Source: Apteryx mantelli
Taxonomy: Eukaryota; Chordata; Aves; Apterygiformes; Apterygidae
Direction of reading: 5' to 3'
NCBI RefSeq assembly: GCF_036417845.1
Contig: NC_089985.1
Span: forward strand, 31,082,583-31,146,582
DNA length: 64,000 nt
Part shown: piece by piece, positions 36,201 to 47,100 of the stretch
Position numbering within the stretch: the stretch's first letter is position 1
Layout: each line of letters opens with the position of its first letter
Made by a program: the position numbers and the translations under genes
Notes under the pieces: generated by a model
The model's database searches: none
Seen by the model: the letters and a program-made list of their open reading frames with translations, nothing else
Told to the model about the DNA's origin: nothing

Positions 36201-36440
36201 GAAATTTTGTTAACATTTTCCTCTAAATGTTAATGGCACATCCAGGGCAGTTTACAAATCTACTTAAGAGTGAGTGCATTAGGAACTAAAATTACTGATC
36301 CATTCTCTCTTGTCCCCGACCCGAAAGGCAGACGTTTGCAGAGATCAGATGGCAGAGGCACCCATTATGATTTTAAATATTGTCAGAGACGCCAGGCGTT
36401 TTATTGGTGAAGTCTCTTCTCTTCTTGCTAAAAGGGAGCG
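33250..36440 (+). promoter_or_regulatory. Long AT-rich, repeat-poor stretch of intron 1, candidate regulatory DNA
   Basis: More than 3 kb holds almost no recognisable transposon and many clustered factor-like motifs. Examples are 'ccctttgcaaagtgagaagt' near 34600 (TCF/LEF-like palindrome CTTTGCAAAG), 'ctggatttgcacgagg' near 34670 (octamer-like), 'ggagtgtcaagtgttg' near 35125 (NKX2-like TCAAGTG), 'acaacttgacaggaaag' near 35550 (TALE-type TGACAG), and 'atattgtttcaaag' near 35965 (SOX then TCF-like). Repeat-poor AT-rich DNA around neural developmental genes is often conserved enhancer DNA. This is inference, and no alignment was possible. Simple T-runs and A-runs are scattered through it. Confidence 0.35.
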
Positions 36441-36790
36441 TGTGTGCTGTGAGTGCATGCGTGTGTGTTTGCGGTTACGTATACTCGCGCGCACGCATCC
36501 GTGGTCACCCTCATACGTTCCAATAGTATATATGGTTGTATCTAGTACCGTGTGTGCAGGTACTTATCTGCACATATAAACTGTGAATGTGAGAGAAAAA
36601 AATATGTCTGTTAGGTATGTCTTAGGCATCATGTATAGTATAAAGATGCATGGTGGCTTAGTTGCGTAATTATGTACAATAGATATTTTTATGTTGGTTA
36701 TGTATTTATATGTATGTGTATATATACACACATGTTGAGTAAAATGCAGTGTTGTGTGTATATATGTGGGCGTTCTGAAGTTGATTGTAA
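36440..36790 (+). repeat. TG/TA-rich low-complexity stretch
   Basis: Interrupted TG, CG and TATG runs, including 'tatgtgtatatatacacaca' near 36713-36733, give long alternating purine-pyrimidine segments. No gene is seen. Confidence 0.6.
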
Positions 36791-37118
36791 TTATATGTAT
36801 ATACCTCTTTGCCATATAAAATTCCAGTCATAATTTGGAGTTAATATCTTAATTTTAGACCAAATCTTGTTTATTAGTGGGTTATTAAATGTTTGTATTA
36901 TTATTTTATTTGGTTTTCTTTTCATTCATCCATGTTGGATGATACCCCTCTTTAATGTAGAGGGCCAGGGCTGATTCCACTGGTGTGTGAGTTGTCTATT
37001 GAGTCTCCTGAATGAGAACAGTGGCGCTTCTCTGGCCGGTTGGTGGTAACACATGTGGCCACCCTGCTGCTGCTGGAGCAACCCGGAGAGATGAGTACAG
37101 AAACCTGACCGGTTGTAT

Positions 37119-37150
37119 TTTCTTTTCTTTTCTTTTCTGTTTCCTTGCAG
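37119..37150 (+). other. RNF220: Splice acceptor and polypyrimidine tract of RNF220 exon 2
   Basis: A (TTTTC)n-type tract is followed by GTTTCCTTGCAG and then the exon. The last G of the AG is base 37150. This is a strong acceptor, and it sets the exon start at 37151. Confidence 0.85.
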
Positions 37151-37891
37151 CTTTTGGAGGGTGATGATGCTCCAGTAATTTTCCCTGCTCCATTCCCAGG
37201 CCTCGCTTTACTTTCCGTCCAGGGAAGATTGTTCCGCTTGTGATCCCGCTGAGGAAAGAGACTCCGATGGACTTACACCGGGCCGCGTTCAAGATGGAGA
37301 ACTCACCCTATCTTCCCAACCCGCTGGCCTCCCCAGCGCTGATGGTTCTCGCTTCCACCGCTGAAGCCAGCCGTGATGCTTCCATTCCATGCCAGCAGCC
37401 AAGGCCTTTTGGGGTCCCAGTGTCAGCAGATAAGGACGTGCATATTCCCTTTACCAATGGCTCATATACTTTTGCCTCCATGTATCACCGGCAAGGCGGG
37501 GTGCCGGGAGCATTTGCAAACCGTGACTTTCCTCCATCCTTGCTTCACCTCCATCCCCAATTTGCACCCCCCAACCTGGACTGCACCCCAATCAGTATGT
37601 TGAACCACAGCGGTGTTGGGGCTTTCCGCCCCTTTGCATCCACTGAAGACCGGGAGAGCTACCAGTCAGCCTTTACACCGGCCAAGCGCCTGAAAAACTG
37701 CCATGACACTGACTCGCCCCATCTGCGCTTCTCGGACGCTGATGGGAAGGAGTATGAGTTTGGAACACAGCTCCCCTCCAGCTCCCCCGGCTCTCTCAAA
37801 GTTGATGATACGGGGAAGAAGATCTTTGCAGTTTCTGGCCTCATTTCTGATCGGGAGACTTCATCCAGTCCTGAAGACCGAAGTGACAGAT
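37151..37891 (+). other. RNF220: RNF220 exon 2 (5' UTR end plus first coding exon)
   Basis: A strong acceptor precedes base 37151, and the donor AGAT|GTAAGT follows base 37891. The first 116 bases are 5' UTR. They contain a four-codon upstream ORF (ATG ATG CTC CAG TAA, 37164-37178), out of frame with the main ATG, and an in-frame TGA at 37165-37167 that bars any longer N-terminal extension. Read-through past the donor meets a stop 17 bases later, so the intron must be removed. Confidence 0.9.
37267..37891 (+). CDS. RNF220: RNF220, E3 ubiquitin-protein ligase, N-terminal coding exon (partial)
   Basis: The exon encodes 208 residues plus the first base of codon 209, starting MDLHRAAFKMENSPYLPNPL. 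I recognise it as the N-terminal third of RNF220, which is about 566 aa in mammals and almost invariant among vertebrates. Family knowledge: RNF220 is a RING-type E3 ligase of cytoplasm and nucleus that acts with ZC4H2. It modifies Gli proteins in Shh signalling, targets Sin3B and progenitor factors of the ventral spinal cord, and supports beta-catenin stability with USP7. The catalytic RING and the coiled-coil are encoded outside this window. This part has no signal peptide or membrane segment and is rich in Pro and Ser, with a basic patch, AKRLKNCHD, near residue 138. The ATG at 37267 has a poor -3 base (C) but G at +4. A second in-frame ATG at 37294 (codon 10) has an A at -3 and could serve as a leaky-scanning start. 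The exon ends in phase 1 inside the codon after '...PEDRSDR', matching the expected continuation into exon 3. Confidence 0.95.
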
Positions 37892-40800
37892 GTAAGTACC
37901 TCCGTTGACTTGTTGGTTTACTGTAGTTGTACCTCGTTGAGATGCTCAACAGGTGATTGTCCTGCAATGCTGTGGCTCTTGCTGAAAGCAGAGGAAAAAC
38001 AACCTTTCCTTCCTGCTAAGTTAAATCACTCAGTGTTGCCTTGCTTCTTTTAAAAGGACATTGATGGATTTTAAGGTGAGGTGCCCTTGAAGGAAACTTG
38101 TCTTCCAGCACACAGCTGCAGAGACAATGTTGACCTGGCTTTACGTGCAGAAAGATGTCTGTGCCCTAGTGCAAGGACGCAAATGCTGGTACATACGTAT
38201 GTGTAAACAGGGATTCAGCTGGAGTGTGTTGCCAAAAACATTTTCAGAGCTTGTAGCAAACACAGTACTGTTGTTTTAGACACTTTTTTTTCTATGGCAT
38301 TTTCTTCATGCGCACCATTCTTATAGCAAATGCATCAGCCTTCAGGCTTTGCGCCTCAGATTAGAGCAAGAGGTACCTTTTACTCTGGTTAACTTAAGAA
38401 TATTTCTGGCCATCAAGCTCTCTCTTCGAGATGTAAACCTGAATTTGTTTTTACAATTCAATAAGCTGTTTCCCAAAATACGCCATGTACTTTCTCCGAG
38501 TGCTTTCCCCCTCGGTGACTGCTGAAAGGTGAGGTGCCCTTTTGCAGATCGGTGATTGGACTGAAGCAAACTAGTCCACTGAACATGACTGTAACTCCCT
38601 GTTCTCCTGTTTTCCTTTCTCCTTTTTTCCTTGCCTTACTGCCTACGTAGGGGGACAGAGCTGCCCTTCCTTGAAGGGAAGGCTTCCAGGTTTGCTGGCC
38701 AGGGAGGTGACCGGAGGGGGGGAGCGATCTGGGGGAAACGGAGTGCAGCACCCCGGTGAGGAGTGCTAAGTTATGAATGAGTTTTCCGGTAAACCCAAAC
38801 ATGTAGACCAAAGAATGAGTGGTTTGGTTTTTACGTGGGCTCCTTTGTTCTGTTGAATTTTCTTCCTAGAAAACAATTTTATTATTATTGTTATCATTAT
38901 TACTGTATTTTTTTACAAAGAAAAAACTGCTGCACAGCTTCTTCCTCTCCCTTTCAGATGTGATTTTTCTTCTCCCCTTTATGATGCCGAGGAGAGTAAT
39001 AGAGACATTGTGGCTCTCTCTCTCCCCTGTCGGCGCTGCTTCCTCAGGCTGTCTCCTTGAATTAGGCACAGTGTTAACTTACCAGCGCTAAAAGGCATCT
39101 GCCTAAACCCAGCATACCTTTTCAATAAAAGTCATCATAAAATCAACCTGCCTTGTAAATCCATCGCTCTTTGGTTTTGAAATATGCTGCAAGTGTATGC
39201 TTTATGTCAGCGTTTGCGAGTGTGGGACAATTCCCACTTAAGGCAGAAGCCGTGTATTCTTTGCGCTACAAATGTGGTCTCTTATCCATCTCCCCCCTCT
39301 CCTTCTGATCCACCCCCGTCGGTGCTACTTTTGTGCCGTGGAGCTGCTTTCATTGTTCAGCATCTCCCGTTCCTTCTTTCGGAGCGGCTGTAGGTGGGAG
39401 CGCGTATGAATGTGGATGCATGTAAGCTGCTAATATAATTATTTTGTGGGGGGGGGAAGAGGCAGGTGAGGTGACAAGGCTTAGACATTCTTTGTCGATG
39501 CACTTTCCCTTATCGATATAACCTGCCGTTGGAAATGAAGCTAGCTCAGAAGAATACTTTGGGAGATAATGACGGAAGAGCGGGTCCTCTAGCTAAATGA
39601 ATTTAGAGTGCATCAGTTGCTATGTATCTTCCTAGCAAAATCCTGTCAGACACCCCATTTAAAGAAGTAAATCTCTTAAATGAATTAGAGCGCGTGGAGC
39701 GCAGCTGTGGACAGACGGACACAGGCACACCCACCGACATGCCTGGTCTTTGCCAACGTCGTGTGCTGAGTGTGGGTCCTCTCGTGCCCGGAAGCAGATG
39801 GGGGCTTTGCTCGGGAGGGAGCACGCTGGCTCCCCGCACCCGCGGGGATGCTGCGGCACAGGCTTGCCAGGGGAGAGGAAGCAGAATAAAAACTTTGCAG
39901 GCAGCTTTGAAAACTTCTGCGGAAGTAGAAGGTGGTTTTGTTTTGCCCTTCTCCTTACCCATATTGTTAAATTCCTTTGAAACATTTGGCCTCACGGTAG
40001 AGCCAAGCGAACGCAGCATCCCTGACATTTCACTGAGATTAAAATTCTTCAGTAACTACCAGGACAGTTTATACTAAATATGTCTTTTGGCTCTGTATCT
40101 TATTTCCATCATATATAGATATTGCACCATGGAAACTTAGCTCCATTAACACAACGAGTTTATTTGTTGTGTGCATACACACGTATGCGTGTGTTTGCTA
40201 GAGGGCGAGTGAGTGAGCAGCTGAGCTTTTTAGTGGATCCTAATGATCTTTTATGTTGACTATCAGAAAAGAAAAACTTCCTCAATCAGGAATTTGAGAG
40301 ATGATGGTTTGCAGAGAGAACTGCAATTCTGTTTTGCATGGAAATTTGCATACAGATTTTTGGAATTTCTATCTACTTTTACATAAATGTATACCTTGGG
40401 GTGTTTACAGCCTCTGATTATTGGCCCCTGAGAAGTTTTGTGCATTCCTGGTGTGATTGTTTTGTATAACCTTTGTAAAAATTGCGTCTCTTTGCTCCTG
40501 ATGTAGAATCTGTTGCTGGCAGGTTACTGTAGCTTCTAGGCAGAAATGTAATAAAGCTTCTACGAGAGCTGGCAAAAATTGTAAAATTCTTGGATCAGCA
40601 ACACCTTTATATGTCTAATGGGTGCTTTTCAGAATTGCAGAGCTCGACTGTTTAGCTGTATTTTTGAGAATGCTAAAAGGGTTTGTTTTGCATGGAAGGT
40701 GAATTACTGTAATTGCGCTGCGTATCTTCTGTACCACTGCACAAGGACTTTTGTGAGTAGTTCATTAAAATGTTTGTTTTGCCCCATAACTTAAACAGTG

Positions 40801-42819
40801 ATTTTTCTGAAAAACTTGCCTTTAAAAAAAAAAAAAAGGAATTCAATGCACTGAGATTTAATATTCCTGAAAAATAACTTCAGTCTTGAAATACTTTGCA
40901 ACAAAACAAGACTCCAAAGGCAGGTGCTTACATCTCGGGGATATTTGGAAACTGTCCTATGTAGACCTCTGCATCATGGGAGCAAAGTCTCATCCTGTTT
41001 TCACCAAAGGAGGAAAATCCACTGAATTTGCTAAAATTTTGGGGGATTTGTCCTGGTGTGACTGAGAGTAGTATATCTGGCCATAAAAGATATGTATTTA
41101 TACAGCAGAGAATACAGCCTCTTGGGTGAAGCTTTTCTTTCTGTTAATCCAGGGTGGTGCTTTCCAGTTGTGCGAGTGCCTGAAGTCCATGAGATTGCTA
41201 GCGAAGGGATGGCTCTGCTTTGAGGTGCACCTGGGTGTGATTGTGTTCCTTGTTTTTCAGAAAGTTGGTTTGAGACTTAGGTGTGTGGACAAGTCATCTC
41301 TTGCTGTAAAAACATAGGTACTCAGGGTATTCAGAGAGATGAAGTGTACGGGGAGCATACCCAAAAGAGGAGTCTTCCCAGGGAGAGGCAGACATGACGT
41401 GTGTTGGACGGGGCCCATTCTGTTAGATGTTTACTGAGCAAAATAATGATATTTGTCACAAGAAGCCCCTAAGCTCTTTAAAGCACATGCTAAAGACACT
41501 GCGAGATGTATTTTATGGGATATGACAGCTGAGATTCCTAGAAGGAGCGGAAATAAAGGAGCTTCCTTCTGCAAGAGGGATCCATGGCCTCATTTTAAAA
41601 TCGGCAAAAAATAAAGATCCCTAGTTTTATTCTTTGCTCCTAAAAAAGATTGTCCCGGTGGCTTTCTGTACACAGTCGCCATGGCATCACGTTCCCCCAG
41701 AGTGCTGGGCAGAAGTCCATGCCGACGCCGGGACTGCTCGGCAAAGAGCTGGAGCCTGACAAGGCCATTGCGCCCGTCCTCCGCGGCTGCGTCAGAGCCA
41801 TGCCGGGGGCTTTCCTTGCTCCCCAGCCTATGCCGAAGGCCGCAGAGGATGGTTTCCCGTTGCTGGTCGCTGCTTAGTCTTCATCATGTGTTGCCTGTGA
41901 TTTGTTGAGGAGCTCGGCCTGCGGCGGCAGGGTGACCCTCCACCTCTTGGCCGCTGATTCAGTTTTCAGCCCCTTGTCAAGGCCTGGCTCTGTTGGCCTC
42001 AGTGTCCCCGTTACCGCTGGGGACACCCAACCAGGCACCGATGTGCTCTGAGAATGAGTGATTTAGTTGGTAAGCACAGCGGGATCCTGGCTCGCCTCTT
42101 GGGACTTTTGTGTTAAAGCGGGGGTGCTTTTATTAATATTATTTGTATTATTACTCCTGAAAATAATCAATATTTCACCTTGGTTATTTGGACCCACTCA
42201 GTTTGTCCTGCGGCCGGTTTCTCCCCTGCGAGTGAAGTTGTGCACCGTCGTGGTGAGGTCTTTGTTCCACTTCAGGGTTTGAAAGGACGCCCCTGCGGTG
42301 GAGTTAGTCTAGCTTTTGAAACAACTGGTGTGTTATCGATCAAGTGCTGTGAAAATGTAAATCACACTTCAGGTGATGAACATCAGCGCTACGATGATCA
42401 CAGCTCGAATTTCTGAAAAATGTAGCACTTTGGAGATCAGACTGAGGACTGTCTCTGCGCAGCAGCCCGCCCGGTCGGACACGCGCCTGTTTGGTTTTGT
42501 GTTTACATGCTGGGACCTATGTAAAGTGGAGAGCTCTGCGTGTGCGTATGTGTGTGTGTTGGGGGGAAGAAGGCTTTTTTTTTTTTCCCCCCTTTTTCCC
42601 CCTAATATTCTGTGGCAGAACACTGGGTTGCAGGGGGGATCTGCACTGCTGAATGAGCAGCACTGCTCCCGCTCTAATGCATCGCTCCCAAAGCAGGTAA
42701 AATTTGGGGCCTAACGCAAAGTGATGCTTTGCGGCTAATAATAATCAGCCGTGACCATGGGAAATTGCAAGCTCAAAATTGCTTATGAAATAATTAAATA
42801 AATCAAGCGGAACACTTAC
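37892..42819 (+). other. RNF220 intron 2, proximal part
   Basis: It begins with the consensus donor GTAAGT. No further RNF220 exon is present; exon 3 should open with a Lys-rich segment followed by cysteine motifs, and none is found. A small ORF at 41681-41908 begins in a strong Kozak context (GCCATGG) but has no recognisable content. Repeats are sparse. Confidence 0.7.
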
Positions 42820-43830
42820 TTTCCGTCGTGCAATGCACTGTGTGGTGCGGGAGGAGTGAAAGAGCAACGGTAGATTTTCTGAGCGGGTGGACGGGCAGAT
42901 GCAGGGTAACACAGGCGAGGGCCACGTATCGAGCCCTGCGACGCCTCTGAGAACGCCTGCGCCGAGCGGAGCGAGGTGCGCTAAATGGACGGGGGTCGGA
43001 GGCTGGCCCCGCATTTAGCTGCCGGAGTATGCGGCAACCTCCTCCTTTCTTTTTTTTTTTTTTTTTTTTGGTTGTTTTTCTGGCAACAGCCTCTCTGCTC
43101 CCTCCGCAAACTGTTGCCGAGACTCTTTTCCATGCTGTTCGGTTTAATTGTCTTGTTGGGATAAAGAAATGTTTGAACAGTTAAAGTGGGGAAGGGCTGG
43201 ATGGGAGCAGCCCCTGCCGGCTGCAGGGCCATCTGGCCTGGCTTGGATCTGCCGGTCTCCAGTTTATATTTCTCTTTCTGTTATTTGGGGCTATCTGGCG
43301 CACTCGGAATAGCTAATCACCATGGTGAGAAAACGGACACTGCTGCCTCGTCCGCCGCCCCCTCCGTCCGTCCCTGCCCATCAATTGTCATGCAGAGCCG
43401 ATCGGGGGGCTGCTCGGCTCGCGGCCGCCCTTCGCTGCCTTCGCCGGCAGAAGGATGGCTTTTAATTGATCGTCTGCGGGGGGGAGGGCAGGGTCTGTTT
43501 TCTCCTCCAAAACGTTCCCCCGCGCAGCCCCCGCCATCCGGCCGGCTTTCGGGTCGTCGCAGGAGCGCTGGCAATTTCTCGCCGCCCTCCTCTTCCTCTC
43601 GGACTTCCCAATAGTTGGTGCGCGCGGACCTCCGCAGGGCTGAGGATGGCCGCGCTTGGAGCGCTGAGCGAAATGGGAATGTCATATTTATCCGTCTCCT
43701 GCTGGAGCGATGGGCAGGCGCGCCCTAAATATGTATCGTTCCTCTTTTGCTCGGTGCGTCTGAACGCTCGCGTGAGTGTATCTACTGGACGATTGCAGGA
43801 CAAACGCCGAATCTCCCTTGGTTAATTGAG
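42820..43830. promoter_or_regulatory. Internal CpG-rich cluster in RNF220 intron 2
   Basis: CpG density rises sharply in two sub-blocks, 42840-43030 and 43320-43800, separated by a T20 run at 43050-43069. The second contains 'tcgtccgccgccccctccgt', 'gctcgcggccgcccttcgct' and 'gatgggcaggcgcgccctaa'. Unmethylated islands inside introns often mark alternative promoters or developmental enhancers. Overlapping open frames of 110-140 codons on both strands match no known protein. A strong minus-strand donor (GAAA|GTAAGT) lies at the left edge, 42814-42819. Confidence 0.5.
43050..43069 (+). repeat. Homopolymer T20
   Basis: Twenty consecutive T residues. No SINE body is recognisable beside it. Confidence 0.9.
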
Positions 43831-43859
43831 CAACCAGTATTTCTCATCAAAAACAGACC

Positions 43860-43925
43860 AAAAATCACTGGCCAAATCCTGCTTTTCAAAAAGGATTTAA
43901 TCACATTAACTCTTTAGTCCCATTG
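43860..43925. mobile_element. Possible old DNA-transposon-like repeat relic
   Basis: 'actggccaaatcctgctttt' and, later, 'ctttagtcccattggtcaga' resemble the ends of a palindromic sauropsid repeat family that begins 'ggccaaatcctgc' and has 'tagtcccattg' in the centre. It is short and diverged. Confidence 0.3.
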
Positions 43926-43959
43926 GTCAGACTCAACTGCTGCCACAAAATTACTGTGG

Positions 43960-44165
43960 AAGCGAAGGCAGACTTTGTGGATGACGTGCTGGATTGGGGA
44001 TCAGAAAGCCTGACCTTGGGCAAGTCTTTGAATCACGGTTTCCCCTTCTATAAAATGGGGATAGTGATACCTTACAGCAGCGTATGCTGCTTTGATGTCT
44101 TTTGACAGAAGACACTACGCAAGGGCAAAGTATTAGTATTATTAATATAGTACAGTTAGTAGAAT
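43960..44165 (+). mobile_element. MIR-like SINE
   Basis: 'gattggggatcagaaagcct', 'gaccttgggcaagtctttga' and 'ctataaaatggggatagtga' followed by 'tacc', ending near 'tattagtattattaat', follow the order of the MIR core: loss of the tRNA-like head, core, then the LINE-derived tail. MIR-like elements of this form are common in turtles and crocodilians. It is old but clear. Confidence 0.7.
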
Positions 44166-47100
44166 ATTATGAACTATTATAAATCATTACTGCTAAACTA
44201 CAGTTATTAAAGGAAATGACCAAAGTGCACTTTGTGAGCCAGGATCTCTGACAGTTAAAACATTGTTTTATTGTTTTACTTGCTAACTTGCAAAATTCAA
44301 GAGTTAGCAACAGTCTCCTGGTTGATCTGTGACGACTGCGTAAGGAACCGGGACAAGTGTGGAGGAATGGGCACACGCTTAAGGAAGGAGGCAGAGAATA
44401 AGCATTAGTGCCTTGGTGATTCCCCCCCCCCCTTTTCTTTCTTTGATAGTCTGAAGGTCTCAGAGGAAGGAGACACACTCAGGCATGCAGACTCCAGGGG
44501 CCCAATCCTGCTCTGTAGGGCTGAAGGTGTTCAAGGTGACAAAGTCTCAAGAGTTTCTGGAATTTCCCCATGGAAAAAATGTTAAGGTGTTTGGGAACTG
44601 TTGGTGGCTATTATTTGTTTGATATCATTTAGACAAGTCCCATTAAATGCTAGCAGCAGATTCATTTTTCCCCTCTTTGTTTGCCTTCCGAGGAGCAGAA
44701 AACAGACATAATTATATTTTACGTGAGACTGTAAGATTTCCTCTCATCTCTTTTTCTGGTTAATATCTGCAACTATAAAATAAATTCCATTTGTGAATGC
44801 ATGGTGTTAGAGTGAGGTAAATAACTGTCATCTAAAATCTGTCTAACCTTAATCTGCATCAAGAGCACTATAGAGAACTGTACCCATTTGTATAATATTA
44901 AGCTTTATTTTTATTATGGCTTTCTAATGCAAATTCATAGTGGGGGCAAAGTTGTTTTCTGTTAATACCACATTCCAAGAAAAACAGCCATTGAAAGTGA
45001 ATTGTGACAATTTTTATCTAGCAGTTCATGTCACTAGTGGTCTTTGATCATGTCAGTTTGCTTGATAGCCTATGAATTTTTCACCTCTCTGTTCTTCAGG
45101 AGAGAATAGCAGATTTGGGGACTTCAGAGGACATTTTGCTTCTATGCAAAGCAGTTAAAATTCTTTAGGAATAATGAATTTCTAATTGGGAAATTGTGTC
45201 CTGTAATGTGGGATTGGATTCCTATACAGTGTCCTCTTGAAAAAGGACATGTGTCTATTTTGGTGGCTCTGCGTGTCTAATCTATATACATGTCTTTTTC
45301 CCTTTTTATGCAACCTTTCTGCTTGCCTGTTTTGCTCTGCTGGCCTGAATGTGTGGTATATTTGTCCCACATACGTATATAAATTTGTAGGTTGCAGAAA
45401 TTCCAGGTAAATTCATTGCCCTGAGTTCAGTTTTCTTCACACCTTAGTGTTGAAGTATTTTCCTGTTGCTGTTAGAATATTTTCTTTGGCCAAATCTTGC
45501 AGATTTTTAGCCAGGGCTTGGTGCATGATACCTCATGTGCAGTAATTGATCTGTTCAGCCTCACTCGCTCTCTTATGCTGATGTAAGGCAGGAGTCAAAC
45601 CGAGTTAGGCAGGAGAAGGGGAGCATAGGAGGAGACTGACAGTGGTTTCTGAAGGATCCTACCAATTTGGAAGGATTATGCACATAAAGCTGTGCTGGGA
45701 TCCAGCCCTTGAGTCACTGAGAGCTCTGACTGAATAAGGACTGCAGGATTTGGTACTATCTTTGTCTGTCATCTTGTTCTTTGTTTTTTTTCTTTTTAAA
45801 ACATTGGCAGTGGTTGTGATAAGTCAGGTGTCCTTCTTCAGCAATCAGAGTTACTTTCTCCTCTCCTTCAACCATTTGCAGGCATCTTGAGTTGCAGCAG
45901 TTCCCTGAGCGACAGAAGAGGGGAAAAAGCAAAGCTGGGAAGGAGTGGGGCAAAGGAAGATTTATTGTCTGAAACACTGATAGCATGGGGAGGAGTCCTA
46001 GTGACAGTGAAACTCTTCTTCAGGTTCACGTATGGGACACTTCATGGACATTCCCCACTTAGGACATTGTTCGTAATCAGTATTGTTTTAAAACCCTTTC
46101 TCTTTCCTTTTTGGAAGCTTGAGACTATGAGCTGCTTTCTTACCGAAATTTCAGGGCAAGAATGCATTTTGTACTTTTTCTTGTGAATACTGGGCTCTTG
46201 GTAAACGATCATTCTGTAGGGGGAAAAGGAAGGCACTAAGTGCCTCTGGATACCTGTAAAAGGAAGAACTGGAAACTGTCTTTGTTTTTGTTCAGTAGCA
46301 CAGATTATTAGTAACTGCTTCTAGACAGAATAACAAAATCAAATTTTTAATTTGGAAAGCCACAAGAGCTTTTATGCATCAGCTTTTTGCCCATATAATC
46401 CTGCAGACTTGCCTGTTTCGTGGATTTATAATACTGCAGCAAAGAGCAGGGTCAAACCCGCAGGATGCATCCATCTGCAGATGCTGTACTTACTGGCAAG
46501 TCTGGTTTCCCAGGTGTAGTCCGGTGCCTTGGAACGAAGGTGAAGCACTTATGAAAACTGAAACGGAAGGTGTTGGGGCATCAGTTAGGAGAGCAGTATA
46601 TTTCCGGGGTAAAGGCTTTGTTTAACAGCCTCACCAAACTGCAATAGGTTTTGTAAACAGAGCAAAAAGTAAAACTCGGAGAACTGTCCCTAACGGGCCC
46701 ACTTCCTTCCATTGGGATTTTCAGTGCAAATCACTTTGTTTCTAATTAAGTTTTTTTTTTTAATTAAGAATAACTTGACCTTTTCATCTGATTTTGATAT
46801 TGTTTCCCTGCGCTTTAAGAAACAACTTGCAAAGCCACTTAGTATGTGAAATTGTCTGTCCTGTAACATCCTTCACCATAAGGAGGCATAGGATAGAAAT
46901 CCTTCATCATAGAGAGCCTGCTTTGACAGTTGTGCTGGTGTGAGAAAAGACTTGGTACCAGAATATATCTCTGTCTTCTCCTCTAACCTTGTTTCCAATA
47001 TTGAAAATTTCATTAGAAGTTTTCTATCACAGCCCTGTTTGAGGGGCTCCCCAAAATTCCCTGCCTTGGCCTCCATCACTCCAAACTAGACCTCCTCCAT

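Noticed and set aside
37240-37266. GTG at 37240 as the RNF220 start
   Set aside because: Vertebrate initiation uses ATG, and the known RNF220 N-terminus MDLHRAAFKMEN begins at 37267.
41681-41908. 75-codon ORF with a GCCATGG start context inside intron 2
   Set aside because: The context is good, but the peptide is Arg/Ser/Pro-rich, unrecognised, and overlaps another open frame of equal length.
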